NCBI RefSeq assembly: GCF_001434395.1
Contig: NZ_AZFS01000064.1
Location: forward strand, 54,392-118,391
Direction: 5' to 3'
DNA from: Levilactobacillus hammesii DSM 16381
Lineage (GTDB): Bacteria; Bacillota; Bacilli; Lactobacillales; Lactobacillaceae
DNA: 64,000 nucleotides
Shown: positions 34,488 through 42,372 of the stretch, one piece after another
How the letters are laid out: each line of letters begins with the position of its first letter
How positions within the stretch are numbered: position 1 is the first letter of the stretch
The notes under the pieces: model-generated
Databases searched by the model: none
Seen by the model: the letters and a program-made list of their open reading frames with translations, nothing else
What the model was told of the DNA's origin: nothing
Made by a program: the position numbers and the translations under genes

Positions 34488-35564
34488 TTAGAGTTGTAAG
34501 AAATTAAAGAGCCGATAGCTCAGGCGAAGGCCAAAAGTTTTGTCAGGATCCTCGAAGTTGATTTCGATTAGGTCCTGGATCTTCTGGAGGCGTTTCGTCA
34601 GGCTATTGCGGTGTAAATGAAGCTGATTGGCCGTGAGACTGATTTTGCAGTCGTTCTCCAGAAATTCGAAGAGCGTTTTAAACAGTTCGCTGTGGTGTTG
34701 CCGGTCGTATTTCTGGAGAAATAACAGCTGTGAACACATGGTATTCTTTAGGAGAGACGCGTTGTCCACTTGCGACAAAATCACGTAGATATTGTATTTT
34801 TGCGTCGAATTAACCACGGTCAACGTCCCCAACTGTTGGGCGAGCTTGGCCGCCTGGTCACAGATGTCCCGGAAAGCAGCCGTCTTGCTAACATCCTCAT
34901 AGGCTTCCGAGATGAAAAAGTAGTGATTGAAGAGCGTCCCTAGACTTTTAAATTGCGGTCGGAGCCGGGATAAGTCCGCTTCGTTTACCAGAAAGATGAG
35001 CCGTTGTTGATCCTCGGTTAAGGGAAGGGGCGCGATCAGATCGCGCAGCTGCTGGATAAAGGCGGTCTGATTAGTGGCACCCGCCCGTGGTGTGGCCGTG
35101 ACGCAGACAATTTTCTCATCAAGCAAGGGTTGCAACAGGGTGGTATCGGTCTGCTCGGGCTGGGTCAGAAGTTTTCCCAGGAGGCTGTTCACCTCGCTTT
35201 GATTGGGATTAAGGGCGTAGCGGTCAATGAAGCTATTGATGACGCGAATGGCCAATTGAATCTGATCGCGTGCAACGGGGTAACCCTTGGATTGTGAACT
35301 GAAGAGGTACCACGTGTTGAGAGCCATGGGATTGATAATCGTGCGAATAAATTCCTGTTGACCCTGCCGGTAGCGTGGCGCGTTAGTCGTGGGATCAAGC
35401 CAATCCATCGGAATCTGTGCGAGCGGGGACTGACCACTGCTGATGATGTGACCGGACTGGTCGGCTAAGATCAAGGCTTGGTCAAGGTAGGCCGCAATCA
35501 GGGCCGTTAGCTCGTCAATAGTGGTGCATTGAATGGATTTTAAGAGCAAATCATCCCGATTCAT
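34488..35564 (-). CDS. PucR/CdaR-type transcriptional regulator
   Basis: 358 residues. A weakly conserved N-terminal sensing domain (LIAAYLDQALILADQSG...) is followed by a PucR-type C-terminal HTH (about 305-358; LTANQLHLHRNSLTKRLQKI). The ATG at 35564 follows AAGGAGG, while an earlier start would add 20 unconvincing residues. It is divergent from nitroreductase and the NAD(P)H-binding gene, with a 156-bp shared promoter region. It is distinct from the larger PucR at 58001. The effector is unknown. Confidence 0.82.
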   Translation of the reverse strand: MNRDDLLLKSIQCTTIDELTALIAAYLDQALILADQSGHIISSGQSPLAQIPMDWLDPTTNAPRYRQGQQEFIRTIINPMALNTWYLFSSQSKGYPVARDQIQLAIRVINSFIDRYALNPNQSEVNSLLGKLLTQPEQTDTTLLQPLLDEKIVCVTATPRAGATNQTAFIQQLRDLIAPLPLTEDQQRLIFLVNEADLSRLRPQFKSLGTLFNHYFFISEAYEDVSKTAAFRDICDQAAKLAQQLGTLTVVNSTQKYNIYVILSQVDNASLLKNTMCSQLLFLQKYDRQHHSELFKTLFEFLENDCKISLTANQLHLHRNSLTKRLQKIQDLIEINFEDPDKTFGLRLSYRLFNFLQL

Positions 35565-35720
35565 GAAGATCTTCCTCCTTGATGTGCATATTGCACACTG
35601 AATTTTGAAAACGGTGGGCAACATCCACCTTGTGGGTAATGGATGGCTAATGGTATAGTCATGTCACGTTGAAAGCATCATATCATTTAGTGGGCAAGTT
35701 GTCTATGAGGAGGTTACCAT

Positions 35721-36374
35721 ATGGATTTCAAGACAGTAATTGAACGTCGGCATTCCTACCGGCGTTTTACGGATCAGCAGATTGACCGAGCAACGCTAGA
35801 AGCGCTGGTTACTGATGCCAAGCAGGCGCCGTCCTGGGCCAATGCGCAACCGTGGCAGGTGGTAATCGCCACGGGCGAGACCCTCGCTCAGATCAAGGCG
35901 GGTCATCGTGATCGTAGCCGGCGTGGTGTTGCCGGCAACGCGGACTTAACGGTCGCACATCGGACGGCGTGGACCGCAGCGAGTCGGCAGAATATGGCGA
36001 CATGGAACCGCGAGATGAGCCAGCATTTGTTAGCGAATGATGCGCAGGCCAGCTACGGGCAAACGCAGGATGATCTGTTCAATGCCGCGGCACTGGTCTA
36101 CCTGGTCCTACGCGAACCGGTTAATGAATGGGCCGTGTTTGATCTGGGGGCTTTCTCACAAACCCTGATGTTGAGTGCCAGCAATCATGGGATTCAGTCG
36201 ATTCCGGCGTATGAAGTGGTCCGGTATCCGGATGCCTTACGTGATGTCTTTGACTTGGACCAGACACATCGCTTTATTATGGGAATTGCTCTGGGTTATC
36301 GGGATCAGGCGGCTATTAATGATTTTCGGTCCAGTCGGGTGGCCAATCAGCAGTTTTTGACGATCAAGGATTAG
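35721..36374 (+). CDS. Nitroreductase-family flavoprotein
   Basis: A 217-residue FMN-dependent oxidoreductase. It has the N-terminal ERRHSYRRFTDQQI FMN-binding segment, APSWANAQPWQ, and the C-terminal GYRD loop. It probably reduces quinones or nitroaromatics with NAD(P)H. It lies 12 bp upstream of an NAD(P)H-binding protein gene and divergent from a PucR-type regulator; AGGAGG precedes the ATG. Confidence 0.9.
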   Translation: MDFKTVIERRHSYRRFTDQQIDRATLEALVTDAKQAPSWANAQPWQVVIATGETLAQIKAGHRDRSRRGVAGNADLTVAHRTAWTAASRQNMATWNREMSQHLLANDAQASYGQTQDDLFNAAALVYLVLREPVNEWAVFDLGAFSQTLMLSASNHGIQSIPAYEVVRYPDALRDVFDLDQTHRFIMGIALGYRDQAAINDFRSSRVANQQFLTIKD

Positions 36375-36386
36375 GAGGTGTCGATT

Positions 36387-37010
36387 ATGAAGCTATTTAT
36401 TGTCGGGGCAACGGGACGAGTGGGTCAGCTTCTAGTGAAGCAATTACGTCAAGCGGGTCACGAGGTTTTTGCAGGGACGCGTCAGCCGCAAGCTGGGGAT
36501 GACCACGCCATCTTCTTTGACCTGCACGATCAGCCGGCAACCTTGGCCAAGGTGTTGACCGGTGTCGATGCCGTGTATTTTGTGGCGGGTTCCCGCGGCA
36601 AAGATCTCTTACAAACGGATTTAAACGGTGCGGTTAACGTCATGAAGGCGACCGAACTAGCGGGTGTGAAACGCTACATTCAGTTAAGTTCGGCGTATGA
36701 TTTGCAACCTGAGCGCTGGTCCGAGGGTTACCTTAAGGGCCTCACGGATTACAACATTGCTAAATATTTCGCCGATCATTGGCTCATTCACCAGACAATC
36801 CTCGATTACACGATTCTCCAACCAGGCGTCCTGACCGAAGCCCCCGCAACCGGTCGGGTCAGTCTGGATACGGCAACGTTAGGCGAGAACCCAATCGCGG
36901 ATGTGGCGACTGTTCTGGCCGCCCTGATTGACGCCCCGCAGACGGTGGGTAAAGTGGTCATGATGAAAAGTGGTCAGACGCCGATTGCGACGGTTCTGGC
37001 GGCGATTTAG
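36387..37010 (+). CDS. NAD(P)H-binding atypical SDR (NmrA/YwnB-like)
   Basis: 207 residues with a Rossmann start GATGRVGQLLVKQLRQAG, VDAVYFVAGSRG, and YNIAKYFADHWL in place of a classical YxxxK. The ATG at 36387 is chosen since AGGAGG lies 8 bp upstream. It is in an operon with the nitroreductase. Members of this group act as redox sensors or small reductases; no substrate can be assigned. Confidence 0.87.
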   Translation: MKLFIVGATGRVGQLLVKQLRQAGHEVFAGTRQPQAGDDHAIFFDLHDQPATLAKVLTGVDAVYFVAGSRGKDLLQTDLNGAVNVMKATELAGVKRYIQLSSAYDLQPERWSEGYLKGLTDYNIAKYFADHWLIHQTILDYTILQPGVLTEAPATGRVSLDTATLGENPIADVATVLAALIDAPQTVGKVVMMKSGQTPIATVLAAI

Positions 37011-37040
37011 ACTTAACGAATAGATAGAAAAACAACGACG

Positions 37041-37085
37041 GCCAAACACCACCTGCAAGCGCTACGGGTGGTGTTTGGCTTTTTG
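37041..37085 (+). terminator. Terminator of the nitroreductase operon
   Basis: GCCAAACACCACC...GGTGGTGTTTGGC followed by TTTTTGG. Confidence 0.92.
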
Positions 37086-37145
37086 GCTGTGACGACCGGA
37101 ATGGACGGGTATAATAGGCGTTAAATGAAACGATGAGGTGGGACT

Positions 37146-37793
37146 ATGAAGATTTTAGTAACGGGCTTCGATCCCTTTGGTGGGGCCACGACGAATCCAG
37201 CAATTGAAGCAGTCAGGCGACTACCAGACGAAATTGCGGGAGCCACAATCATAAAACTAGAGGTGCCCACGGTGTTTGACCGGTGTGCCGATGTGGTGCG
37301 CCAGGCAATTCTTACCGATCAGCCCGATGTGGTATTGAGCATTGGCCAAGCCGGTGGTCGTGCGGCTCTGACCCCGGAACGGATCGCGATTAACCTAAAT
37401 GATGGTCGGATTCCGGATAATGCCGGGCAACAACCTATCGATCAGTCCATTCAAGAAGCGGGGGCTGCTGCCTATTTCACACAGTTACCCGTTAAGGCGA
37501 TGGCGCGGGCCATTCGCGCGGTGGGATTGCCCAGTCAGGTATCCACCACGGCGGGGACCTACGTCTGCAATCACCTGATGTATCAGGTACAGTACCTACG
37601 GGCAACGGCATTTCCCACGTTGCGGGCGGGATTCATGCACATTCCGTTCTTGCCGAGTCAGGTCACAGCGCAGTCCAATCAGCCCTCGCTGTCGTTGGCC
37701 GATGATGTTCGGGGGATTACGGCGGCTATTGGCGCCATCGTGGCCCGGGACGGTCGTGGTGATGTGCCCACGATTGAAGACTCACTTAATTAG
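37146..37793 (+). CDS. pcp: Pyroglutamyl-peptidase I
   Basis: A 215-residue cytosolic cysteine peptidase (family C15) that removes N-terminal pyroglutamate. All three catalytic residues are visible: Glu78 ([11 protein letters not shown]), Cys141 ([10 protein letters not shown]) and His165 (FMHIPF). The GFDPFGG start is also diagnostic. It is monocistronic. Confidence 0.95.
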   Translation: MKILVTGFDPFGGATTNPAIEAVRRLPDEIAGATIIKLEVPTVFDRCADVVRQAILTDQPDVVLSIGQAGGRAALTPERIAINLNDGRIPDNAGQQPIDQSIQEAGAAAYFTQLPVKAMARAIRAVGLPSQVSTTAGTYVCNHLMYQVQYLRATAFPTLRAGFMHIPFLPSQVTAQSNQPSLSLADDVRGITAAIGAIVARDGRGDVPTIEDSLN

Positions 37794-37889
37794 GTGGGGT
37801 GTTAAGTAATTAGCATATTGGCGGCACTCACTTATTATTTATATTATAATAGGCGTGGTTAACAGGAGAATCGGATTGGAGGAATTGTG

Positions 37890-38540
37890 ATGCAAAAATA
37901 TACTGCAGAATTTTTGGGCACCTTTATGCTGGTGTTCCTAGGAACTGGGGCGGTGACGGTCGCTGCCGGCAGTACCCTAACGATAGGTCTGGCCTTTGGG
38001 CTGGCGATTACGGTGTCAGCTTACGCCTTTGGCGGGATCTCGGGTGGTCACTTTAACCCAGCCGTCACCACGGCGATGTTGATTAACCGCCGGATTTCCG
38101 GACGGGATGCCCTTTGGTACATCGTGGCCCAGGTCTTGGGGGCAACGGTCGCTTCAGCTTTTATGAAATTATTCGTGAGTGGTCTGGGCTTGGCAACCAA
38201 TCAGTTGGGGCAAACGGACTTCCCTAAGATTTCCGTGGGCCTGGCTTTCTTGGTTGAAGCCCTCGTGACCTTCTTATTCCTATTGGTTATTCTAAACGTG
38301 ACCAGCGATCGGCACGGTAACGGTGACTTTGCCGGCGTGACGATTGGGGTAACCCTGGCATTCCTGATCATTGTGGCCTTGAACCTGACTGGTGGCTCTT
38401 TGAATCCAGCACGGTCATTTGGGCCCGCTGTGTTCGCTGGGGGCAGTGCCTTGTCACACCTCTGGCTCTACATCGTGGCACCAGAAGTCGGCGCTATTCT
38501 AGCCGCCTTTGTGGGTCGACTGATGGGCAGTGAAGACTAA
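37890..38540 (+). CDS. MIP-family aquaporin
   Basis: 216 residues with six membrane segments and both half-helix motifs (HFNPAVT and LNPARSFGP). The short loops and SLNPARSFGP sequence favour a water-type (AqpZ) channel over a glycerol facilitator. ATG at 37890 (GTG at 37887 is also possible) follows GGAGG. A region rich in dispersed repeats follows without an evident terminator. Confidence 0.92.
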   Translation: MQKYTAEFLGTFMLVFLGTGAVTVAAGSTLTIGLAFGLAITVSAYAFGGISGGHFNPAVTTAMLINRRISGRDALWYIVAQVLGATVASAFMKLFVSGLGLATNQLGQTDFPKISVGLAFLVEALVTFLFLLVILNVTSDRHGNGDFAGVTIGVTLAFLIIVALNLTGGSLNPARSFGPAVFAGGSALSHLWLYIVAPEVGAILAAFVGRLMGSED

Positions 38541-38630
38541 ACTTTTTTTACGAAAGGTTGAAAGATGAAATGTCTGCCTCGTTTCAGTATTGGTAAGCAT
38601 TCGTGTGGTTAAGTTAGTCCAAATTGGGCG

Positions 38631-38960
38631 CACTCCGGCTGCCAGGAATTCCGCCTGCTGTGGGGACGCTTCAGCCTGGAAGGCCACCAGTCTTCTCGCT
38701 CGCTTTGGAGCCACGAAGAACACGTGTCTCCAAAGTCGCCCGTGGTGTAAACTGGCTAAAAAAACGCCAGTTAACACCACCTTCACGGCTGGCTCCATCC
38801 CTGGCCTCCTCCGGCGCTGATTGTGTTTTATCACGAAAATGGCTGTGAGTGATAACTACCGACATTTGGGAGCCCAACTGATAACGACTGCTGTAGTCAT
38901 GATCACAGTCAGCTAAGAGCACCATATCTGCCGACCGGTAAGGCGAAGGGACCATCAGGT
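38631..38960 (+). repeat. Dispersed structured repeat, complete module B plus tail (copy 3)
   Basis: Module B spans 38631-38818. The outer arms CCGGCTGCCAGGAAT and ATCCCTGGCCTCCTCCGG pair. CTTTGGAG pairs with CTCCAAAG. GTGGTGTAAACTGGC (38742-38756) pairs with GCCAGTTAACACCAC (38766-38780). A spacer follows, then the tail CCGACCGGTAAGGCGAAGGGACCATCAGG (38931-38959); module A is absent. Open frames across this stretch overlap both strands and follow the stems, so I do not call genes. 38541-38630 and 38961-39039 hold nothing recognisable. Confidence 0.8.
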
Positions 38961-39039
38961 TGCCTAGTTTTGGGCTCACTGCTGTTGCTAGAACAGGTAT
39001 AGTTGGTACTTTGATATTTTCAGTTCTTAGTCTTTTTAC

Positions 39040-39077
39040 ACAAAAATGAGTGGCCTACTGAGGTCACTCATTTTTGT
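39040..39077 (-). terminator. Terminator of the DUF1801 gene
   Basis: ACAAAAATGAGTG...CACTCATTTTTGT is a 13-bp stem with runs on both sides, 7 bp beyond the stop. Confidence 0.88.
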
Positions 39078-39083
39078 ACGCTA

Positions 39084-39362
39084 TTATTTTTGAATTTCAG
39101 CGAGTTTGAACAAGACCATCTTCGCAATCAATTCGGCGGGGAGGGGCTTGTTGTAGTCAAACTGAACGGCGCCCTTGGAATACTTGTAGCGGCCTTCTAG
39201 GTCATCTTCGAAGTGCGCAATGGGCGTATTGGTGGGATAGAAACCCAAGTGATTCTTCATGGGCGCAAAGTATACGATATCTTTCTTCTGATGAAAGGCG
39301 GGCATGCCGTAACTCAGGGTTTCCGTGGCATCCGGTAACAGGGGCTTTAGAATTTGGTACAT
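39084..39362 (-). CDS. DUF1801/YdhG-like small protein (start codon disputed)
   Basis: 92 residues from the first ATG, matching the DUF1801/YdhG family through ISYGMPAFH-like LSYGMPAFHQKKDIVYF, HLGFYPT and PLPAELI. Upstream, in the same frame, 21 further codons read as the normal family N terminus (ITVITDYIEEADAKQQPQL). They are preceded by an ideal AGGAGG, but the expected start at 39425 is ATA instead of ATG. Either ATA is used, or translation begins late and yields a shortened protein. Bacterial homologues are called frataxin-like iron chaperones; the function is not certain. Confidence 0.75.
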   Translation of the reverse strand: MYQILKPLLPDATETLSYGMPAFHQKKDIVYFAPMKNHLGFYPTNTPIAHFEDDLEGRYKYSKGAVQFDYNKPLPAELIAKMVLFKLAEIQK

Positions 39363-39425
39363 GGCAGTGAGCTGGGGCTGTTGCTTTGCATCGGCTTCTT
39401 CGATATAATCTGTAATGACGGTTAT

Positions 39426-39653
39426 GAAAGCGCCTCCTAAATTGATGATGGTTCTTGGCTTGATCGTACCATAGTTGGGTGATGTCCGTTTGAGTAAAAC
39501 GTTTTACATAGAAATGAAAAAGAAGTCATTTTTCATGGGAACCTTTACGGCTATATGGCACGCTGTCCACAGTGAAGATGATTGGCTGGCTAAACGTCAT
39601 CATCAGTCGGAATCTTTGACTGCCGCAGACGGTAGCCGAGTCATAACGTCGCC
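39426..39653. other. Intergenic region without a supported gene
   Basis: It contains the palindrome GTAAAACGTTTTAC (about 39487-39500), cre-like but without a recognisable downstream gene, and a plus-strand open frame of 72 codons that has no RBS and no family resemblance. It may be the remains of a deleted operator-promoter region. Confidence 0.35.
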
Positions 39654-39681
39654 AAAAAAGCCCAGCAACGAATCACTGGGC
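39654..39681 (-). terminator. Terminator of the alpha/beta hydrolase gene
   Basis: On the minus strand GCCCAG-TGATTCGTTG-CTGGGC followed by TTTTTT, 35 bp past the hydrolase stop. Confidence 0.88.
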
Positions 39682-39716
39682 ACTATCGTTTAGATATAAG
39701 TCAGTCGAGGTCGGGG

Positions 39717-40562
39717 CTAAGCCGTGGCGCGCACGCCAACCGGAATCGCCGTAATAAAGGCAACAATCTGGTCGTAAATGGCCAGGTTAGCCGGCGTGAC
39801 TTCCCGGTCGAAATCGTGCTCGCGTTGCTGAATGGGGATGAGCTCGGCATCCGGCAGGTATTTAACGGCGTACTCGGACGTGGCAAATGGTACATCGGGA
39901 TCGGCCGTGCTGTGAATGAGCAGTGTCCGTGGCAACCGTCCGAGTTCTTCCGGGGTCAGTGAGAACCTGTCGGCGTCACGCATGCTGGGGAGAAATTGGC
40001 TGAGCCAGGTTCCAAATTGCCGCCCCGAAACGTAGAGGGGATACCGGTCTTTCATCTCCCCCGCAACCAGCGGCTGGCGCTGAACCAGGGCCTGGGCGTT
40101 CATGGGGAGAACCTTCGGGAAGTTGTCGTAAAAGCCAGCGGGCATCCGGAATTCTGGGTAGTCCAAACCGGAATAGCCATAGAGATCCACGAAGCCATCC
40201 GCTTCAAAGCCGTCCCGAAGGAGCAGGTAGCAGAGATAGGAACCGGCCGATCGTCCCATGAGAATGGTACGGGAGGTGAGCAGGCCGTTGTCCACAATGA
40301 CCTGTAGGGTGGCTCGTAAGGTCGGGAGAATGACGTCGAGCTTGACTTCCGGCGCCAGCAAGTAATCAATTGTAAACAGTTGAATGCCGGCAGAAGTAAA
40401 ACGTTCGATGTAATCCAGGGGAAGATCGTCACGCTGACCGAATTCCAGACCGCCGCCGTGCAGGTAAAGCACGGTCGCGGATGCCTTGGTATCGGGCGCG
40501 TAGATGGTTGCATTGAGCGTGACGTCATGGTAGGTGTTTAGGGGGATCTGTGTTGTTTTCAT
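39717..40562 (-). CDS. Alpha/beta-hydrolase esterase (HSL-like)
   Basis: 281 residues. It has the oxyanion motif HGGG (35-38), nucleophile Ser105 in GRSAGS, a probable Asp in HSTADPDVP, and His in REHDFDRE. This resembles hormone-sensitive-lipase-type carboxylesterases acting on short acyl esters. The ATG at 40562 is preferred over GTG at 40574, which overlaps the RBS. It has no signal peptide. The promoter carries the palindrome at 40585-40602. Confidence 0.88.
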   Translation of the reverse strand: MKTTQIPLNTYHDVTLNATIYAPDTKASATVLYLHGGGLEFGQRDDLPLDYIERFTSAGIQLFTIDYLLAPEVKLDVILPTLRATLQVIVDNGLLTSRTILMGRSAGSYLCYLLLRDGFEADGFVDLYGYSGLDYPEFRMPAGFYDNFPKVLPMNAQALVQRQPLVAGEMKDRYPLYVSGRQFGTWLSQFLPSMRDADRFSLTPEELGRLPRTLLIHSTADPDVPFATSEYAVKYLPDAELIPIQQREHDFDREVTPANLAIYDQIVAFITAIPVGVRATA

Positions 40563-40584
40563 GTTTACCCGCACTCCTTCTATA

Positions 40585-40602
40585 AATGTAATCGGTTACA
40601 TT
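40585..40602. promoter_or_regulatory. Palindromic operator upstream of the hydrolase gene
   Basis: AATGTAATCGGTTACATT is a near-perfect 18-bp palindrome of LacI/GalR type with TACAAT (minus strand) immediately before it. The half-site ACCGATTACAT also occurs at the arcB promoter (5750-5760). Confidence 0.6.
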
Positions 40603-40675
40603 GTACCAAATATTCAGCCGGTAAGGTGACAAATGAAAATGTTTTTCTGGTCAATTTGAACAATGCTCCCCGAAA

Positions 40676-40691
40676 AGAAACCGCTTACAAT
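40676..40691 (+). promoter_or_regulatory. Putative permease/allB promoter with cre-like site over the -10
   Basis: AGAAACCGCTTACA (40676-40689) is a weak cre (two mismatches) overlapping TACAAT (40686-40691). The same arrangement appears upstream of allC and of the 2-hydroxyacid dehydrogenase. The leader to the GTG at 40865 is about 165 nt and has no ORF I trust. Confidence 0.5.
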
Positions 40692-40864
40692 GGGTGGTGA
40701 TAAATCGTTAAGACCTAATTGGCAAGCAGTCTTGCTTGTACCTGATCAGCATCCTTACCCGTTCGCGCGAACGTTAGTCACTGAGGACTTTGGGGCAAAA
40801 CCATTTATCGAGACTATTCTGCAACGAAGGTGGTTAAAGATTACATTCGTAAGGGGTTTTGAAG

Positions 40865-42370
40865 GTGAAAACGAACGAGTATGAAGTAACTGAGCAGAAA
40901 ATTGCAACGTTCAAAGAGCGCGGCTACAACGATGACTTACTCCCTAAGACCGGAGACAAACGTAACATGGGCATCGGTAACTTCTTTACCTTATGGATGG
41001 GGTCCATCCATAACATTCCTAATTACGCGGCCGTTGGTGGCTTCCTGTTCTTAGGCTTATCACCGCTTAACGTCATGATCGCCATATTCCTGAGTGCATT
41101 CTTCGTCTCCGCATTCATGGCCGTTAATGGTATCGTCGGATCCAAATACGGCATTCCCTTCGCTATGCACCTTCGTTCGGCCTACGGCAACCTCGGTGCA
41201 AAGCTACCAGGATTCCTGCGTGGCTGTGTCGCGGCGATTGCCTGGTTTGGGTTACAGACGTATACAGGTTCTCTAGCTTTACTGATTATGATCGGTAAGA
41301 TTTGGCCGGGTTTCCTCGAAATCGGGGGCTCGACCAAGATTCTGGGAATCAGTATTCCGGGTTTGATCTCATTCACCATCTTCTGGGCGTTAAACGTCCT
41401 GATTGGATTTGGTGGCGGTAGTATTCTAAATAAATTTACCGCGATTTTAAGCCCACTGATTTATGTCGTATTTGGTGGCATGGCCATCTGGGCTATCTGG
41501 GGCGCCGGTGGGTTAGGACCAATCCTGGCTTACCACGTCAATGCGACGTCTCATGCCAACCCGCTTCTGGTTTACTTTATCATTTTCAACTCTGTCATTG
41601 CCGTTTGGGCAGCACCTGGGACCAGTATCGCGGACTTTACGCAAAATGCCAAGTCCACGAAGGCCCAGGCCATTGGCCAAACGTTAGGGTTATCGATCGG
41701 CTACCTGATCTTTGCCTTCACCAGTGTGGTGATTCTGATCGGGGGCTCCATTCATTACAACATCCAGGAATGGAACGTGTTGAATATTATTGAACGGTGG
41801 GATAGCCTGCCCGCAATCTTGATTTCGATGGCCGTCTTCTTATTGACCACGATCTCAACGAATGCGACCGGGAACATTATTCCAGCGGCTTATCAACTGA
41901 CCGCCTTATTCCCTAAGAAGCTGAATTACAAGAGTGGTGTGATCATCGCTAGTATCATTAGTTTCCTGATCATGCCGTGGAAATTGATGGAGAATTCCGA
42001 CAGTATCTTTATTTTCCTTAACGGGATTGGGGCTGTCTTAGGACCAGTTGCTGGGGTCATGATTGCCAACTACTTCTTCATTCATTACCGGCATGAAAAT
42101 CTAGATACCCTGTATATGGATCTGAATACCGGGAATAAAGAGATTCGTTATCATGGCGTTAATAAAGAGGCCTACATTGCGACAATCTTAGCTCTCATAT
42201 TGTCACTGAGTGGTCAATTTATTCCAGCCGTCAAAGTTATTTCTGATTTGTCATGGTTTGTTGGATTTATCTCTGCATTCCTGATTTACCTAGGGTTAAA
42301 GAAAATGGTGTCGAAAAAAGAACCGGCAACAGTTAACCAGAGTTTAAACCAAGACATAAAGGAGGAATAA
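40865..42370 (+). CDS. NCS1-family allantoin permease
   Basis: A 501-residue membrane protein with 12 hydrophobic segments and NCS1 features: WMGSIHNIPNYAAVGGF in segment 1, and GIPFAMHLRSAYG. NCS1 members carry allantoin, hydantoins or nucleobases with a cation. Its place 2 bp before allantoinase makes allantoin the obvious substrate (PucI-like). GTG at 40865 has AAGGGG at 8 bp; the TTG at 40859 is too close to it. Confidence 0.9.
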   Translation: MKTNEYEVTEQKIATFKERGYNDDLLPKTGDKRNMGIGNFFTLWMGSIHNIPNYAAVGGFLFLGLSPLNVMIAIFLSAFFVSAFMAVNGIVGSKYGIPFAMHLRSAYGNLGAKLPGFLRGCVAAIAWFGLQTYTGSLALLIMIGKIWPGFLEIGGSTKILGISIPGLISFTIFWALNVLIGFGGGSILNKFTAILSPLIYVVFGGMAIWAIWGAGGLGPILAYHVNATSHANPLLVYFIIFNSVIAVWAAPGTSIADFTQNAKSTKAQAIGQTLGLSIGYLIFAFTSVVILIGGSIHYNIQEWNVLNIIERWDSLPAILISMAVFLLTTISTNATGNIIPAAYQLTALFPKKLNYKSGVIIASIISFLIMPWKLMENSDSIFIFLNGIGAVLGPVAGVMIANYFFIHYRHENLDTLYMDLNTGNKEIRYHGVNKEAYIATILALILSLSGQFIPAVKVISDLSWFVGFISAFLIYLGLKKMVSKKEPATVNQSLNQDIKEE

Positions 42371-42372
42371 AC

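Noticed and set aside
38499-38834. Minus-strand frame of 111 codons after the aquaporin gene
   Set aside because: Entirely within the structured repeat, with the same motif translated as in other copies.
39475-39693. Plus-strand frame of 72 codons
   Set aside because: No RBS and crosses the minus-strand terminator of the hydrolase gene.
40663-40884. Plus-strand frame before the allantoin permease
   Set aside because: Overlaps the probable promoter and the permease start; no recognisable product.
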